A DNA stretch of 64,000 bases, from contig NZ_SMFY01000002.1 in NCBI RefSeq assembly GCF_004339465.1, forward strand, positions 1,178,001 through 1,242,000. The letters are read 5' to 3'. Under the pieces are notes generated by a model. The model had not been told where the DNA came from. It saw nothing but the letters and a program-made list of their open reading frames with translations, and searched no databases. Origin of the DNA: Ancylobacter aquaticus (GTDB taxonomy: Bacteria; Pseudomonadota; Alphaproteobacteria; Rhizobiales; Xanthobacteraceae). Below are positions 48,569 to 57,671 of the stretch, piece by piece (positions within the stretch are counted from its first letter, which is position 1; each line of letters starts with the position of its first letter). The position numbers and the translations under genes were made by a program.

Positions 48569-48790
48569 GAGTCGAGGGACTCACTTAGGCACACTTGTTA
48601 AGATTCAACTTCAGAGATCGGGATGAGAAATTCCGATTTTCGGACAAACTCTTGCGGGAAGACTCGAAGATAATTCGTGTCGCCGCTTGTGCTCGGGAAT
48701 CGGTTTTTGTTACCCCTTGTTTCACGAAGTAACGAATCGGTGTGTGTCGAGCCGGGCGCGGGGTGGGGTCACGCTCGGCTTGGAAGAGTC
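48569..48790 (+). promoter_or_regulatory. GANTC cluster in the ctrA upstream region
   Basis: Seven GANTC sites lie at 48569, 48578, 48602, 48661, 48697, 48734 and 48786. These are the CcrM methylation sequence. TTAA half-sites of the CtrA recognition sequence occur at 48521 and 48598. This is the 522-bp gap between fliJ and ctrA (48318-48839); I find no gene in it and no certain -35/-10 pair. Confidence 0.6.
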
Positions 48791-48839
48791 CGGTTGAGCG
48801 CTGAACCCCCCGGGGCCATGGCGAGGGAAGGGGATTGGC

Positions 48840-49541
48840 ATGCGCGTCTTGCTCATCGAGGACGACCGCGCGACCGCGCAAAGCATCGAGTTGATGCTTA
48901 AGTCCGAGAACTTCAACGTCTACACGACCGATCTCGGGGAAGAGGGCGTCGATCTCGGCAAACTCTACGATTACGACATCATCCTGCTGGACCTCAATCT
49001 GCCCGACATGTCGGGCTATGACGTCCTCAAGGGACTGCGCGTCGCCAAGGTGAAGACGCCGATCCTCATCCTCTCCGGCCTCGCCGGCATCGAGGACAAG
49101 GTGAAGGGCCTCGGCTTCGGCGCCGACGACTACCTTACCAAGCCGTTCCACAAGGACGAGCTGGTGGCCCGCATCCACGCCATTGTGCGCCGGTCCAAGG
49201 GCCATGCCCAGTCGGTCATCACCACGGGCGATCTGGTGGTCAATCTCGACACCAAGACGGTCGAGGTCGCCACCAACCGGGTTCACCTGACCGGCAAGGA
49301 GTACCAGATGCTGGAGCTCCTCTCGCTGCGCAAGGGCACCACCCTGACCAAGGAGATGTTCCTCAATCATCTCTATGGCGGCATGGATGAGCCGGAGCTG
49401 AAGATCATCGACGTGTTCATCTGCAAGCTGCGCAAGAAGCTCGCCAACGCGTCGCAGGGGCACAATTTCATCGAGACCGTCTGGGGCCGCGGCTATGTGC
49501 TGCGCGACGCCGGCAACGAGTCGGACCGCATGTCCGCCTGA
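48840..49541 (+). CDS. ctrA: Cell cycle response regulator CtrA
   Basis: OmpR/PhoB-type response regulator that controls cell-cycle, division and motility genes in alphaproteobacteria. The 233 residues start [36 protein letters not shown]. The acidic pair is DD at 9-10, the phosphorylated Asp is in [18 protein letters not shown] (near 51), and the Lys in [11 protein letters not shown]. The DNA-binding domain ends [14 protein letters not shown]. Its kinase relay includes ChpT, encoded 3 kb away. The GANTC-rich upstream region fits known methylation control. Confidence 0.97.
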   Translation: MRVLLIEDDRATAQSIELMLKSENFNVYTTDLGEEGVDLGKLYDYDIILLDLNLPDMSGYDVLKGLRVAKVKTPILILSGLAGIEDKVKGLGFGADDYLTKPFHKDELVARIHAIVRRSKGHAQSVITTGDLVVNLDTKTVEVATNRVHLTGKEYQMLELLSLRKGTTLTKEMFLNHLYGGMDEPELKIIDVFICKLRKKLANASQGHNFIETVWGRGYVLRDAGNESDRMSA

Positions 49542-49575
49542 TTTCTCGCGTTTGTCGAACCCTCCCAAACTTGAG

Positions 49576-49600
49576 CCCCGCCGCAAGGCGGGGTTTTTGT
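49576..49600 (+). terminator. Rho-independent terminator of ctrA
   Basis: CCCCGCC (49576-49582), GCAA loop, GGCGGGG (49587-49593), then TTTTTGTTT. Strong stem, tetraloop and T-tract 34 bases after the stop. Confidence 0.92.
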
Positions 49601-49689
49601 TTGGCGGGTCCGGTTGGCGTGGTGGCGCGCCCTCGCCGGCCGTCCTACCGGCCGCACACGGCGAGAGTCGCGATTGCCCCCTCGTGCGA

Positions 49690-49727
49690 GCGATCCCGGA
49701 TCGGCCGTTCGGCCGTCCGGGATGACG
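49690..49727. repeat. Half copy of palindrome family A
   Basis: GCGATCCCGGATCGGCCG and CGGCCGTCCGGGATGACG form only the right half of the element, between the ctrA terminator and the DUF305 stop. Confidence 0.75.
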
Positions 49728-49753
49728 TCTCTTTTAAAAGCCCCTGCCGTCGC

Positions 49754-50161
49754 CTATTTGGCGTTTCGGGCCAGCCAGGCCTTGAGGAAGGCGATCTCGC
49801 CCTCCTGCGCCTTGATGATCTCCTCCGCCAGTGCCCGCAACTCCGGGTCCTTGCCGTGTTCGAGTTCGACCCGCGCCATGGCGATGGCCCCTTCATGATG
49901 GGGGATCATGCCACGGGCAAAGTCGATGTCGGTGTTGCCGGTGAAGGGGATCGCCATGTCCTTGTGCATGCGGGCATTGGCAGCCTCGAATGCCTGCGTC
50001 GAGGGGCTGGCGGCGGCACCCGTGTGAGTGCTGTGATCCATCGCGCCATGGTCCATGCCGTGGGCGGAAGACGGCGGTGACGCCGCGTCCTGCGCCAAAG
50101 ACGGTGTCGCGAAGACGGCAAGGCCGGTGGCCAGAAGCCCGGCGCGAATAAGACGGTTCAT
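49754..50161 (-). CDS. Exported DUF305 protein, metal-associated
   Basis: A 135-residue exported protein with a signal peptide ending SLAQ. A His/Met-rich linker ([15 protein letters not shown]) precedes a DUF305 four-helix domain with [28 protein letters not shown]305 members such as CopM bind copper in the periplasm; the His and Met residues fit that. It is first of a two-gene set or divergent unit with the Cys-rich protein upstream at 50214. Confidence 0.88.
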   Translation of the reverse strand: MNRLIRAGLLATGLAVFATPSLAQDAASPPSSAHGMDHGAMDHSTHTGAAASPSTQAFEAANARMHKDMAIPFTGNTDIDFARGMIPHHEGAIAMARVELEHGKDPELRALAEEIIKAQEGEIAFLKAWLARNAK

Positions 50162-50213
50162 GTTGAAAATCCTCTGAGGGTGGGAGAGCGGCCGGTCCGG
50201 CCGCGCGGGACGC

Positions 50214-50585
50214 TCAGAGGACGCGGGGCGGCCGCACCGGGATTGGCGGGGCGAGGCCCGCCAACGGCACTCCCGCCGGCGGCGCCAGTGTCACCCGGGC
50301 GGCCACTGGGATGGGCAGCACCGGCGCGGACAACGGTGTCGCCACGTTCTGGCTCAGCACGCAGCACAGGTGCAAGGGCGTCGGCACGCCGTGGAGCGAG
50401 GGCGGAGCCTGATCGAGCATCGCCTCGTGGCAGGGCATGGCGGACGAAGGCACGGCTGAGGAAGATATTGCGGAGGAAGATATGGCGGGCGCGGCCATCG
50501 CCCGGGTCGCCGCCGCCGGGCTCGCCAGAGCGGCGCCCAGCGCGAGCAGCGCCAGCATCAGTCGAAGCCATCTCCGCGCGTGCAT
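50214..50585 (-). CDS. Small Cys-containing exported protein (hypothetical)
   Basis: A 123-residue protein with a signal peptide ([25 protein letters not shown]). A Ser-rich stretch follows, then PCHEAM and LHLCCVLSQ, and it ends RPPRVL. I recognise no named family, but the layout resembles the DUF2946-like protein at 3422-3835. It lies just upstream of the DUF305 gene on the same strand, 52 bases apart, which suggests a copper role. Confidence 0.6.
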   Translation of the reverse strand: MHARRWLRLMLALLALGAALASPAAATRAMAAPAISSSAISSSAVPSSAMPCHEAMLDQAPPSLHGVPTPLHLCCVLSQNVATPLSAPVLPIPVAARVTLAPPAGVPLAGLAPPIPVRPPRVL

Positions 50586-50715
50586 CCAGTCATCCCGCAG
50601 GCCGCCCCCACTTTGCGCGCAGGAGCCAGCGAAGCCGTCATGTTAGCGGGTAGGCATCGGGCGAGACAGATGGGTATCGCGCGGATGGCGCAGCTGTGAT
50701 GAGCGCACCGCAGCC

Positions 50716-52002
50716 TCACCGCGTCGGTTCGCCCTCCAGAAGCGCCAGCACCAGCGCCACCGGCTCGTGCGCCGGCACCACGGCCTGGAAGCCGGGCGGC
50801 GGCGGCAGCGGGGTTGCGGAAAGTCCGATGCGCCGGCCCGGGTCCTGGGCGGCGACGCCGTCCTCCCGCACGGCGCCATAGGCGTCGAGATCGAACAGGA
50901 TGACGTCGAAGCGCCCGCCCATGAGCCGCGCCGCGCGCGGGTCGTCGGCCAGCCTCACCTCATGGCCCATCGATCGGACGAGGTCGCGCAGGGCAGCACG
51001 GGCCGCGCCATGCGGCGCCGTCACCAGCACGCGCAGCGGCGCGGCACACGGTGTGGAATGTGTTGCCTGCGTACCCGCCGGCTCCAGCAGCCGGTAGCGA
51101 CCGCTGGTGGTGGCGAGAAAGCGCATGCCGCCCACCCGCTCGATCCGTCCCTGCGGCGCCAAGCCGACAATCTCGTCGACGACGATCACTTCACCTTCGC
51201 CGCCAAAGGCCAGCAGCATGCGCCGTGACGGGCGGCCGGCGGTGGGCAGCAGCGCGATGCCCGGCACCTTCTCAAGCGCCGTCACGCTCTGCAGCGTGGC
51301 GATGCGAACCGCCTCCATCTGCGCGCGGCCGGCGCGCACCAACAGATGCGCCGTATCGGCTTCGGGCGTCGGGCGCTTTGCCGCCACGCCGAGCGGCAGG
51401 TCGACCATCGCCACGCGTGCGCCGTCGGCGAGCAGCGCCACGCCCTCCAGCATGTGGGCGCCGGGGCCGAATCGCTCGCGCCAGCTCGGCGGCAGAGTTT
51501 CCACCACCGCCGTCTGGCGCTGCAATTCGCCTTCCACCAGCACGGCGGCGCGCACCTTGCCTCCGGTGCCGACCAGCAGCAGCGTGCCTTTGGTGGCGCG
51601 TGGCGTGGCAACGCCCATGCGGGCGGCAAGTTCGATCAGCGGCAGGCCGCTCGACGCCAATGTCCCCGTGTCGGCCATGGCCAGCAGCCGCGCCCAGCGC
51701 TCGCCGCTCACGGTCATGGAGTCCATCACCTGGGTAGCGGAAAAGGCGAGACGCAGGCCGCCCTGCGCGAAGGACAGAATGTCCACGCGCGGCGCCGGGG
51801 CGCGGGTCCGCTCCCTCTGCGGCGCATCGGCGCGGGAAGATTCGGCACGGGAAATTTCCTCGCGCGGAAATTCGGTACGTTGCGAGGGCGCGCGCAGGCT
51901 CGCCGCGATGCGGGCGGCTTCGCGGGAGACAGGGCCGCGCGGGGCGGCAGGCAGGGAATCGACGGGGAACATGGGCGACCGGCAATACGGGACACGACAC
52001 AC
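50716..52002 (-). CDS. CheW-like protein with degenerate receiver domain
   Basis: About 428 residues. After a low-complexity, Arg/Ser-rich N-terminus come two degenerate CheW-like domains. The first has ILSFAQGGLRLAFSATQVMD and LPLIELAARMG with LLLVGTGGKVRAAVLVEGEL. The second has AHLLVRAGRAQMEAVRIATLQSV and MLLAFGGEGEVIVVDEIVGL. The C-terminus (from about residue 318, LRVLVTAPHGAARAALRDLVRSMGHEV) resembles a receiver but lacks the acidic pair and the Lys. It is probably a scaffold near ChpT rather than a phosphorylated regulator. The start is GTG 52002 (SD GAAAGG) or ATG 51972. Confidence 0.65.
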   Translation of the reverse strand: MCRVPYCRSPMFPVDSLPAAPRGPVSREAARIAASLRAPSQRTEFPREEISRAESSRADAPQRERTRAPAPRVDILSFAQGGLRLAFSATQVMDSMTVSGERWARLLAMADTGTLASSGLPLIELAARMGVATPRATKGTLLLVGTGGKVRAAVLVEGELQRQTAVVETLPPSWRERFGPGAHMLEGVALLADGARVAMVDLPLGVAAKRPTPEADTAHLLVRAGRAQMEAVRIATLQSVTALEKVPGIALLPTAGRPSRRMLLAFGGEGEVIVVDEIVGLAPQGRIERVGGMRFLATTSGRYRLLEPAGTQATHSTPCAAPLRVLVTAPHGAARAALRDLVRSMGHEVRLADDPRAARLMGGRFDVILFDLDAYGAVREDGVAAQDPGRRIGLSATPLPPPPGFQAVVPAHEPVALVLALLEGEPTR

Positions 52003-52127
52003 CGACCTTTCGGCCTGCGAGCGTCAGTTTCCACCGATACCGTTAATGTCGTCTGAACCTCCCGCACGCCCTCCCGGGAAGCTGCCGAAAAGCGTCCCCG
52101 TCGCCAGCGGCGCAAACGGCGCGGGAA

Positions 52128-52775
52128 TCAGCCGCGCGCAACCAGGATCGTCACCGCGTCGCCCTCATGCGCGAGGCTGATGCCATAGCCGGTCGCCCGC
52201 GCCAGCAGCCCGGTATAGTGCGGCTGGATGGCGTGGGCATCGACCGAGCCGCCTTCCTGCGCCTCGCCGGCCAGCAGCGACACGAGGTGCGGGGGAATCC
52301 GGGAATGGCTGCCCTGCGTGGTCAGGCGAAAACCGCCCTCCTCGCCCGTGCCGTTCTCTTCCACGCCGATGCGTCCGCCACGCGGAATGGTGGAAGTGGC
52401 GACGACCAGAAGGTTCAGCAGCAGCTTCACCTTGTTCTTTGGCGCCAGCACGCGCGGCAGTTGCCAGGTCAGGCTGGTGCGGTCGTCCTCGATAAAGCCG
52501 CGCGCCACCTTCTCAGCCTCGCCGGTGTCAATCTGCGCCCCGGCCGAGCCGGCGGCGCCGAAGGCGAGTCGGGCGAATTGCAGCCGGGCGGAGGCCTGCC
52601 GGGCGCTCTTTGCGATGAGGTCGAGCGCAAAACTTTTCATCGCCGGGTCGTCCTCGTCCTCCAGCACTTCGAGCCCGTTGACGATGGCGCCGACCGGGCT
52701 GATCACGTCGTGGCACACGCGCGAGCACAGGAGGGCGGCGAGGTCGAGCTTGTCGAGGTCGATGGCGGTCGTCAT
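52128..52775 (-). CDS. chpT: Histidine phosphotransferase ChpT
   Basis: Passes phosphate from CckA to CtrA and CpdR. The 215-residue protein has the ChpT dimerisation helix with CSRVCHDVISPVGAIVNGLEVLEDEDDP; the phosphorylated His is in VCHD (near residue 22). A degenerate Bergerat-type C-terminal domain follows (LAPKNKVKLLLNLLVVATSTIPRGG). The ATG at 52775 has GGGA upstream; the frame extends upstream without similarity. Its partner CtrA is encoded 3 kb away. Confidence 0.94.
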   Translation of the reverse strand: MTTAIDLDKLDLAALLCSRVCHDVISPVGAIVNGLEVLEDEDDPAMKSFALDLIAKSARQASARLQFARLAFGAAGSAGAQIDTGEAEKVARGFIEDDRTSLTWQLPRVLAPKNKVKLLLNLLVVATSTIPRGGRIGVEENGTGEEGGFRLTTQGSHSRIPPHLVSLLAGEAQEGGSVDAHAIQPHYTGLLARATGYGISLAHEGDAVTILVARG

Positions 52776-52931
52776 CGCGTCCCTTGCGGAGAGTGTGCGG
52801 CGAATCGGCCGCCCCAGAATGCAGCCGGCCCGTGTGGCCGACATCGCTGGGTGTGATACACCGCGCTCCCATTGAGGCCAACCGTTTCTCCCTCCCGCCC
52901 CCTCTCCTTCCAAGCCGGAAACGCTAGCGCC

Positions 52932-53759
52932 ATGTCTTCCCTGCCCCCGCATCTGCCGCCCCATCTCAGCCTGCTTTCCGCCCTTGCAGGCGCGGCCCTG
53001 AAGGCGGGCGAGGTCATCCTGCGCATCCGCGCCGAAAGTCTGGCCGGCGGCGGGATGGCGAGCGCGCAAAAAAGCGACGAGAGCCCCGTCACCGCCGCCG
53101 ATCTCGCCGCGGAGGAGCTGCTGCGGGCCGAGCTCGCCCGCCTGCTGCCGGGCGTGCCCGTCATTGCCGAGGAGGCGGTTGCACAGGGGCGGGGCGAGGC
53201 GCCGGCCGAGACCTTCCTACTGGTCGACCCGCTCGACGGCACCCGCGAATTCATCGGCGCCAGCGGCGAGTTCACGGTGAATATCGGCCTGGTGGAAGCC
53301 GGCGTGCCGAGCTTCGGCATCGTGCTCGCCCCGGCGGTAAACAAGCTCTATGCCGGCGCCACCACGGCGGCCGGGGCGGGCGCCTTCCTTGGCGGGCGCG
53401 ACGCCGATCCCGGTTCCTGGACGCCGATTCGCTGCCGGCCGATGCCGCACACGGGGCTGATCGCGGTCGCCAGCCGCTCGCATCTCGACCCTGAGACGAC
53501 GGCTTTTCTCGCTGGCCTCGACATCGCCGAATCGATCAGTTGCGGTTCGGCGCTGAAATTCGGCCTGGTGGCGGAAGGGCGGGCCGATCTTTATCCGCGC
53601 TTCGGCACGGTGTGCGAATGGGATGTCGCCGCCGGCCATGCGGTGGTGCGGGCCGCCGGCGGCAGCGTGTGCCGGACCGATGGCGGCGCCCTGCCCTATG
53701 CCCGCACGGAAGCCGACTATCGGGTCCATGGTTTCATCACCCGCGGTGCCGGGACGTGA
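52932..53759 (+). CDS. cysQ: 3'(2'),5'-bisphosphate nucleotidase CysQ
   Basis: Removes the 3'-phosphate of PAP/PAPS in sulfate assimilation. It is a member of the inositol monophosphatase family, 275 residues from the ATG at 52932. Metal-site motifs are VIAEEAV (near 82), LLVDPLDGTREFIGASGEFTVNIGLV (near 105) and CEWDVAAGHAVVRAAGG (near 225). It is divergent from chpT and independent of it. Confidence 0.95.
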   Translation: MSSLPPHLPPHLSLLSALAGAALKAGEVILRIRAESLAGGGMASAQKSDESPVTAADLAAEELLRAELARLLPGVPVIAEEAVAQGRGEAPAETFLLVDPLDGTREFIGASGEFTVNIGLVEAGVPSFGIVLAPAVNKLYAGATTAAGAGAFLGGRDADPGSWTPIRCRPMPHTGLIAVASRSHLDPETTAFLAGLDIAESISCGSALKFGLVAEGRADLYPRFGTVCEWDVAAGHAVVRAAGGSVCRTDGGALPYARTEADYRVHGFITRGAGT

Positions 53760-53929
53760 GCGACCCAACTGTGGCGCATGTGCCGCGAGCTGCGCTTTTG
53801 GAGGCATGTCGCCTTTCTCTGGTCGCACTCCATGCTATTGATAGCCTTCGGGGAGTTGGATGCCCGGGTCCGGTTCGGGGCCTGCGATGGGCTCTCTTCC
53901 GCTTGTTGAGATCAAACGCGAGACCGCCA

Positions 53930-54505
53930 ATGCCGACCTTGCGCGCCCTTTTTGCCTCCTTCGCCCTTCTCTGCGCCCTGCCCTTCCTCGCCGCGCCCGC
54001 TCAGGCGCAGGCGCAGCAGGCCGGTACCTATTCGAGCGACGAACTGGTGCAGCAGGGCCACGGCTTTTTCGGCGAGGTCTCGCGCGGCCTCGCTCTGTCC
54101 ATCGAGAAGGCGGTCAACCAGTGGGGCCAGCCCAATGGTTACATCCTCGGCCAGGAAGGTTCCGGCGCCTTTGTCGGCGGCCTGCGCTATGGCGACGGCA
54201 CGCTCTACACCCGCAATGCCGGCGACCTGAAGGTCTACTGGCAGGGCCCCTCGCTCGGCTGGGACTTCGGCGGCGACGGCGCCCGCACCATGATTCTGGT
54301 GTACAACCTCAACGGTATCAACGACATTTTCCGGCGCTTCGGCGGCATTTCCGGCTCGGCCTATTTCGTCGCCGGCTTCGGCATGACGGCGCTGGCCTCG
54401 GACAATATCGTCGTGGTGCCAATCCGCTCGGGTGTCGGCGTGCGCCTCGGCGCCAATATCGGCTATCTCAAATTCACCCCCGCCGCGACGTGGAACCCCT
54501 TCTGA
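53930..54505 (+). CDS. Exported DUF1134 protein
   Basis: A 191-residue alphaproteobacterial protein of unknown function with a signal peptide ending AQAQAQ. The mature part is the DUF1134 domain: YSSDELVQQGHGFFGEVSRGLALSIEKAV at the start, then GSGAFVGGLRYGDGTLYTRNAG and WQGPSLGWDFGGDGARTMILVYNL, ending GVRLGANIGYLKFTP. The SD is weak, and the ATG at 53930 is chosen for the signal peptide. A strong terminator follows. Confidence 0.9.
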   Translation: MPTLRALFASFALLCALPFLAAPAQAQAQQAGTYSSDELVQQGHGFFGEVSRGLALSIEKAVNQWGQPNGYILGQEGSGAFVGGLRYGDGTLYTRNAGDLKVYWQGPSLGWDFGGDGARTMILVYNLNGINDIFRRFGGISGSAYFVAGFGMTALASDNIVVVPIRSGVGVRLGANIGYLKFTPAATWNPF

Positions 54506-54527
54506 ACGGCCCCGCCTGACGCCGTGG

Positions 54528-54551
54528 GGCCGGGCTAGCCCGGCCGTTTTG
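54528..54551 (+). terminator. Terminator after the DUF1134 gene
   Basis: GGCCGGGC (54528-54535) and GCCCGGCC (54538-54545) form an 8-bp palindromic stem, followed by GTTTTGG, 22 bases after the stop. Confidence 0.7.
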
Positions 54552-54629
54552 GTATCTGTAACCTGTTAGCTCCCTGGCTGGCTGTCCTTCCCGGACCGCC
54601 CCGCCACCCTTTGAGGTGAGAAACGCCGC

Positions 54630-55679
54630 ATGATCGAAGCGATCATGTATTCCGCTATCGGCTTCCTGACCGCGACCTTGCTGGCATTGCTCACGCTGCC
54701 GGCGGTGTGGCGGCGGGCGGTGCGGCTCACCCGCAAGCGGATCGAGGGCGCGATTCCGGTCTCCATTGCCGAGGTGCAGGCCGACAAGGACGAGCAGCGT
54801 GCCCTGTTCGCCGTCGGCATTCGCCACCTCGAAATGGAGGTGGAGCGCCAGCAGGCCCGCACCGCCGCGCAATATGGCGAGATCGTCCGGCAGGCAGAGG
54901 CGCTGCGCACGCGGCAGGAGGCCGTCGAGCGGCTGTCGACCGACCTCGACGCGCTGCAGACCGAACATGCCACTGTCGCCACCCATCGCGACCATCTGCG
55001 CGGCGAACTGGAAACCACCACGCGGCATCTCGAAGAGACCCGCGCCGCCTTGCTTCACGCCCGCAGCGAGCTTGCCCGCACCCGCGACGCCTTCGAGGAC
55101 ACACGCACGCGGGAAGACGAGCTGAAGATCGAGCATGTGGCGCTGACCACGTTGCGCGACACGCTCAAGGACCGCATCGGCGAACTCGGCCGACAGCTCA
55201 CTTCTGCCAACGCACTTCTGGCGAGCGAGCGCGAGACGGTGCGGGCCACGGGCGAAAGCCTCGCCATCGAGCGGCGCCGCAACCAAGAGATCAACGACGA
55301 GCTGGCCAAGGCGCTTGAGGCGCAGGCTCTCGCGCAGGAGGGCCACGCCGCCCTGCAGGCGCGCATCGAGCACCTCACCGTGCTGGCCGCCGCACCCCAA
55401 TCCGCCACACCACCATCCGCCGAGGCGCCGGACGGCGCGGCCGACACGGCGATGCTGCGCGAGCACATCAGCGACATCGCCGCCGGAGTCGCTCATCTCA
55501 CGGCCCGGCTGGAGGGCCCCGGTTCGCCAATCGACGCACTGCTCGCCGGCCATTCCCGCGTGCCCGGCGCCCCGCCGACCCTGGCCGACCGCATTCTCGA
55601 CCTCAAGGCCGCGCACACCGCCGCCGAGGCGCTGACGGCGGAAGAAGCCCGCCCCCAGGGCCGCGCCGTCGCCGGCTGA
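54630..55679 (+). CDS. Membrane-anchored coiled-coil protein
   Basis: A 349-residue protein with one N-terminal helix (MYSAIGFLTATLLALLTLPAVW) and a basic stretch RRAVRLTRKRIEGAIPVSIAEVQADKDEQRALFAVGIRHLEMEVE. A heptad-rich coiled coil then covers about residues 55-260. The C-terminal 90 residues are Pro/Ala-rich with a short helix. The ADKDEQRA segment is shared by conserved Rhizobiales hypotheticals. I know no function; a structural or envelope role is likely. Confidence 0.8.
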   Translation: MIEAIMYSAIGFLTATLLALLTLPAVWRRAVRLTRKRIEGAIPVSIAEVQADKDEQRALFAVGIRHLEMEVERQQARTAAQYGEIVRQAEALRTRQEAVERLSTDLDALQTEHATVATHRDHLRGELETTTRHLEETRAALLHARSELARTRDAFEDTRTREDELKIEHVALTTLRDTLKDRIGELGRQLTSANALLASERETVRATGESLAIERRRNQEINDELAKALEAQALAQEGHAALQARIEHLTVLAAAPQSATPPSAEAPDGAADTAMLREHISDIAAGVAHLTARLEGPGSPIDALLAGHSRVPGAPPTLADRILDLKAAHTAAEALTAEEARPQGRAVAG

Positions 55680-55761
55680 CATCGCGCCGCCGGCCCCGGC
55701 TGGCAGGCGAAGAACCGGACCGGGCGCCAAGCCCGGCCGCACCCTGGGAAGGAAACGCCTG

Positions 55762-57132
55762 ATGAATCTTGCCCGCCTGCTCAAGGCCCGCGCCGATGCC
55801 GGCCGCCCCGTTCGCGTCGGCCTCATCGGTGCCGGCAAGTTCGGCTCCATGTTCCTGTCGCAGCTGCGCACCACGCCCGGCCTGCACCTGCTCGGCATCG
55901 CCGATCTCTCGGTGCCGCGCGCCCGCGCCGCGCTGGAGGCCACCGGCTGGGATACGGAAGCGGTCCTCGCCCCCTCCTTCGCGGAAGCCCTGCGCACCGG
56001 CCGCACCATGCTGACCGAGGACGCCTCGGCGCTGATCGCCGCCGACGGGCTCGATGTCGTGGTGGAAGTCACCGGCAGCCCCGCCGCCGGCGCGGCCCAT
56101 GCGCTGATGGCCATCGAGCAGGGCCGCCACATCGTCATGGTCACGGTGGAGGCCGACGTTCTGGTCGGCCCGCTGCTGGCCGAACGTGCCCGCAAGGCCG
56201 GCGTCGTCTATTCCATGGCCTATGGCGACCAGCCGGCGCTGGTGTGCGAGATGGTCGACTGGGCCCGCACCTGCGGCTTCAACGTGGTCTGCGCCGGCAA
56301 GGGCACCAAATACCTCCCCAGCTTCCACCGCTCCACCCCGGACACCATCTGGAGCCTTTACGGCCTCACGCCTGAGCAGGCGGCGGAAGGCGGCATGAAC
56401 GCGCAGATGTTCAATTCCTTCGCCGACGGCACCAAATCGTCCATCGAGATGGCGGCGATCGCCAATGCGGCGGGGCTCACCGCCCCCTCCGACGGGCTGC
56501 TGTTCCCGCCCTGCGGCGTCGACGACCTCGCCACTATTCTCCGCCCCCGCGCGGCCGGCGGTCTGCTGGAGCATTCCGGCACGGTGGAAACCGTCTCCTC
56601 GCTGGAGCGCGACGGCCGCCCGGTTTTCCGCGACCTGCGCTGGGGCGTCTATGTGGTCTTCGAGGCCGACCCGAGCGCGCGCGGCGACTATGCCCGGCGC
56701 TGCTTCAAGGAATATGGCGTGGTGACGGATGCCTCCGCCCGCTATACCGCGCTCTACCGCCCCTATCACCTGATCGGGCTGGAACTCGGCGTCAGCGTCG
56801 CCTCGGCGGCGCTACGAAATGAGCCCACCGGCGTCACCGAAGCCTTCAACGCCGACGTGGTGGCGGTGGCCAAGCGCCCGCTCAAACGCGGCGAGACATT
56901 GGACGGCGAAGGCGGCTTCACCGTCTGGGGCAAGCTGTTCCCGGCCACCACGTCGCTTGCCAAGGGCGGTCTCCCCATCGGCCTCGCCCACCACGTGACG
57001 CTCACCCGCGACATTGCTGAGGGCGAGATCGTCGGCTGGGCCGATGTCGAGGTGAAGGACAGTCCCGCCGTGCGCCTGCGCCGCGAGATGGAGCGTTCTT
57101 TCGCGGGTGTCGAGGCGGCGGGGGCGGAGTAA
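55762..57132 (+). CDS. NAD(P)-dependent oxidoreductase with SAF domain (homoserine dehydrogenase-like)
   Basis: A 456-residue protein of the COG4091-type group. The N-terminal Rossmann fold has VRVGLIGAGKFGSMFLSQL (near residue 18), and a central catalytic region resembles homoserine dehydrogenase (VVVEVTGSPAAGAAHALMAIEQGRHIVMVTVEADVLVG near 95). A C-terminal SAF domain follows (VAKRPLKRGETLDGEGGFTVWGKL, THDIAEGE-like TRDIAEGEIVGW). Related enzymes act in catabolism of unusual sugar acids or polyols, but no pathway genes are adjacent. The substrate is unknown. Confidence 0.85.
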   Translation: MNLARLLKARADAGRPVRVGLIGAGKFGSMFLSQLRTTPGLHLLGIADLSVPRARAALEATGWDTEAVLAPSFAEALRTGRTMLTEDASALIAADGLDVVVEVTGSPAAGAAHALMAIEQGRHIVMVTVEADVLVGPLLAERARKAGVVYSMAYGDQPALVCEMVDWARTCGFNVVCAGKGTKYLPSFHRSTPDTIWSLYGLTPEQAAEGGMNAQMFNSFADGTKSSIEMAAIANAAGLTAPSDGLLFPPCGVDDLATILRPRAAGGLLEHSGTVETVSSLERDGRPVFRDLRWGVYVVFEADPSARGDYARRCFKEYGVVTDASARYTALYRPYHLIGLELGVSVASAALRNEPTGVTEAFNADVVAVAKRPLKRGETLDGEGGFTVWGKLFPATTSLAKGGLPIGLAHHVTLTRDIAEGEIVGWADVEVKDSPAVRLRREMERSFAGVEAAGAE

Positions 57133-57165
57133 AGGGGACCTCGCACCCAGCCTCCGCCGCTTCGG

Positions 57166-57609
57166 CTATTCCTCGTAGGCGATGTATCGGATGATACGCC
57201 ATCGGCCGTCGTCTTCCCGGCGGAAAACGTCCATCCCCGGCTCGACGCTCTTTATGTCGCCCGGCGAAATGGTCAGCGTCCAAGTCAGGCGGACAACGGC
57301 GAGGTCGCCCTCAACGATCACTTCCTTGATGTCGGCGGAATAGTGGAAGCGGCGCTCGCGATCGCCGAGCGCCTTCTCGATCAAGGCGCAGCGCGTCGCG
57401 TAGCCCGCCTCGCCCTGGCCGCGATAATCCGAGATGAGAGATTGAGAAAACAGCTCGCAGGCGGTGGTCGCGTCACCGTTGTTGAACGCCTCCGTCCATT
57501 GGCCGAGCCGGGCGCGGATTTCGGCTTCGGCCCCCTGCCCGGCCCACGCCGAACTGGCCAGCAATACCAGTCCGGCAAGGCCGGACGCCAGTCGTGCGAG
57601 ACGTTCCAT
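57166..57609 (-). CDS. Exported NTF2-like (SnoaL/DUF4440-type) protein
   Basis: A 147-residue protein with a signal peptide ending SAWAG, then an NTF2-like cone: IRARLGQWTEAFNNGDATTACELFSQSLIS, ERRFHYSADIKEVIVEGDLAVVRLTWTLTI and a final VFRREDDGRWRIIRYIAYEE. Small-molecule binding or lyase/isomerase activity is possible; no catalytic set is clear. It is convergent with the SAF oxidoreductase. The ATG at 57627 is an alternative start. Confidence 0.83.
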   Translation of the reverse strand: MERLARLASGLAGLVLLASSAWAGQGAEAEIRARLGQWTEAFNNGDATTACELFSQSLISDYRGQGEAGYATRCALIEKALGDRERRFHYSADIKEVIVEGDLAVVRLTWTLTISPGDIKSVEPGMDVFRREDDGRWRIIRYIAYEE

Positions 57610-57671
57610 GCGGCACCCCGTTTCCACAGGTCTACCAGAAAGTCACGGCCCGGCGCGAGCGCTCGCGCCCT

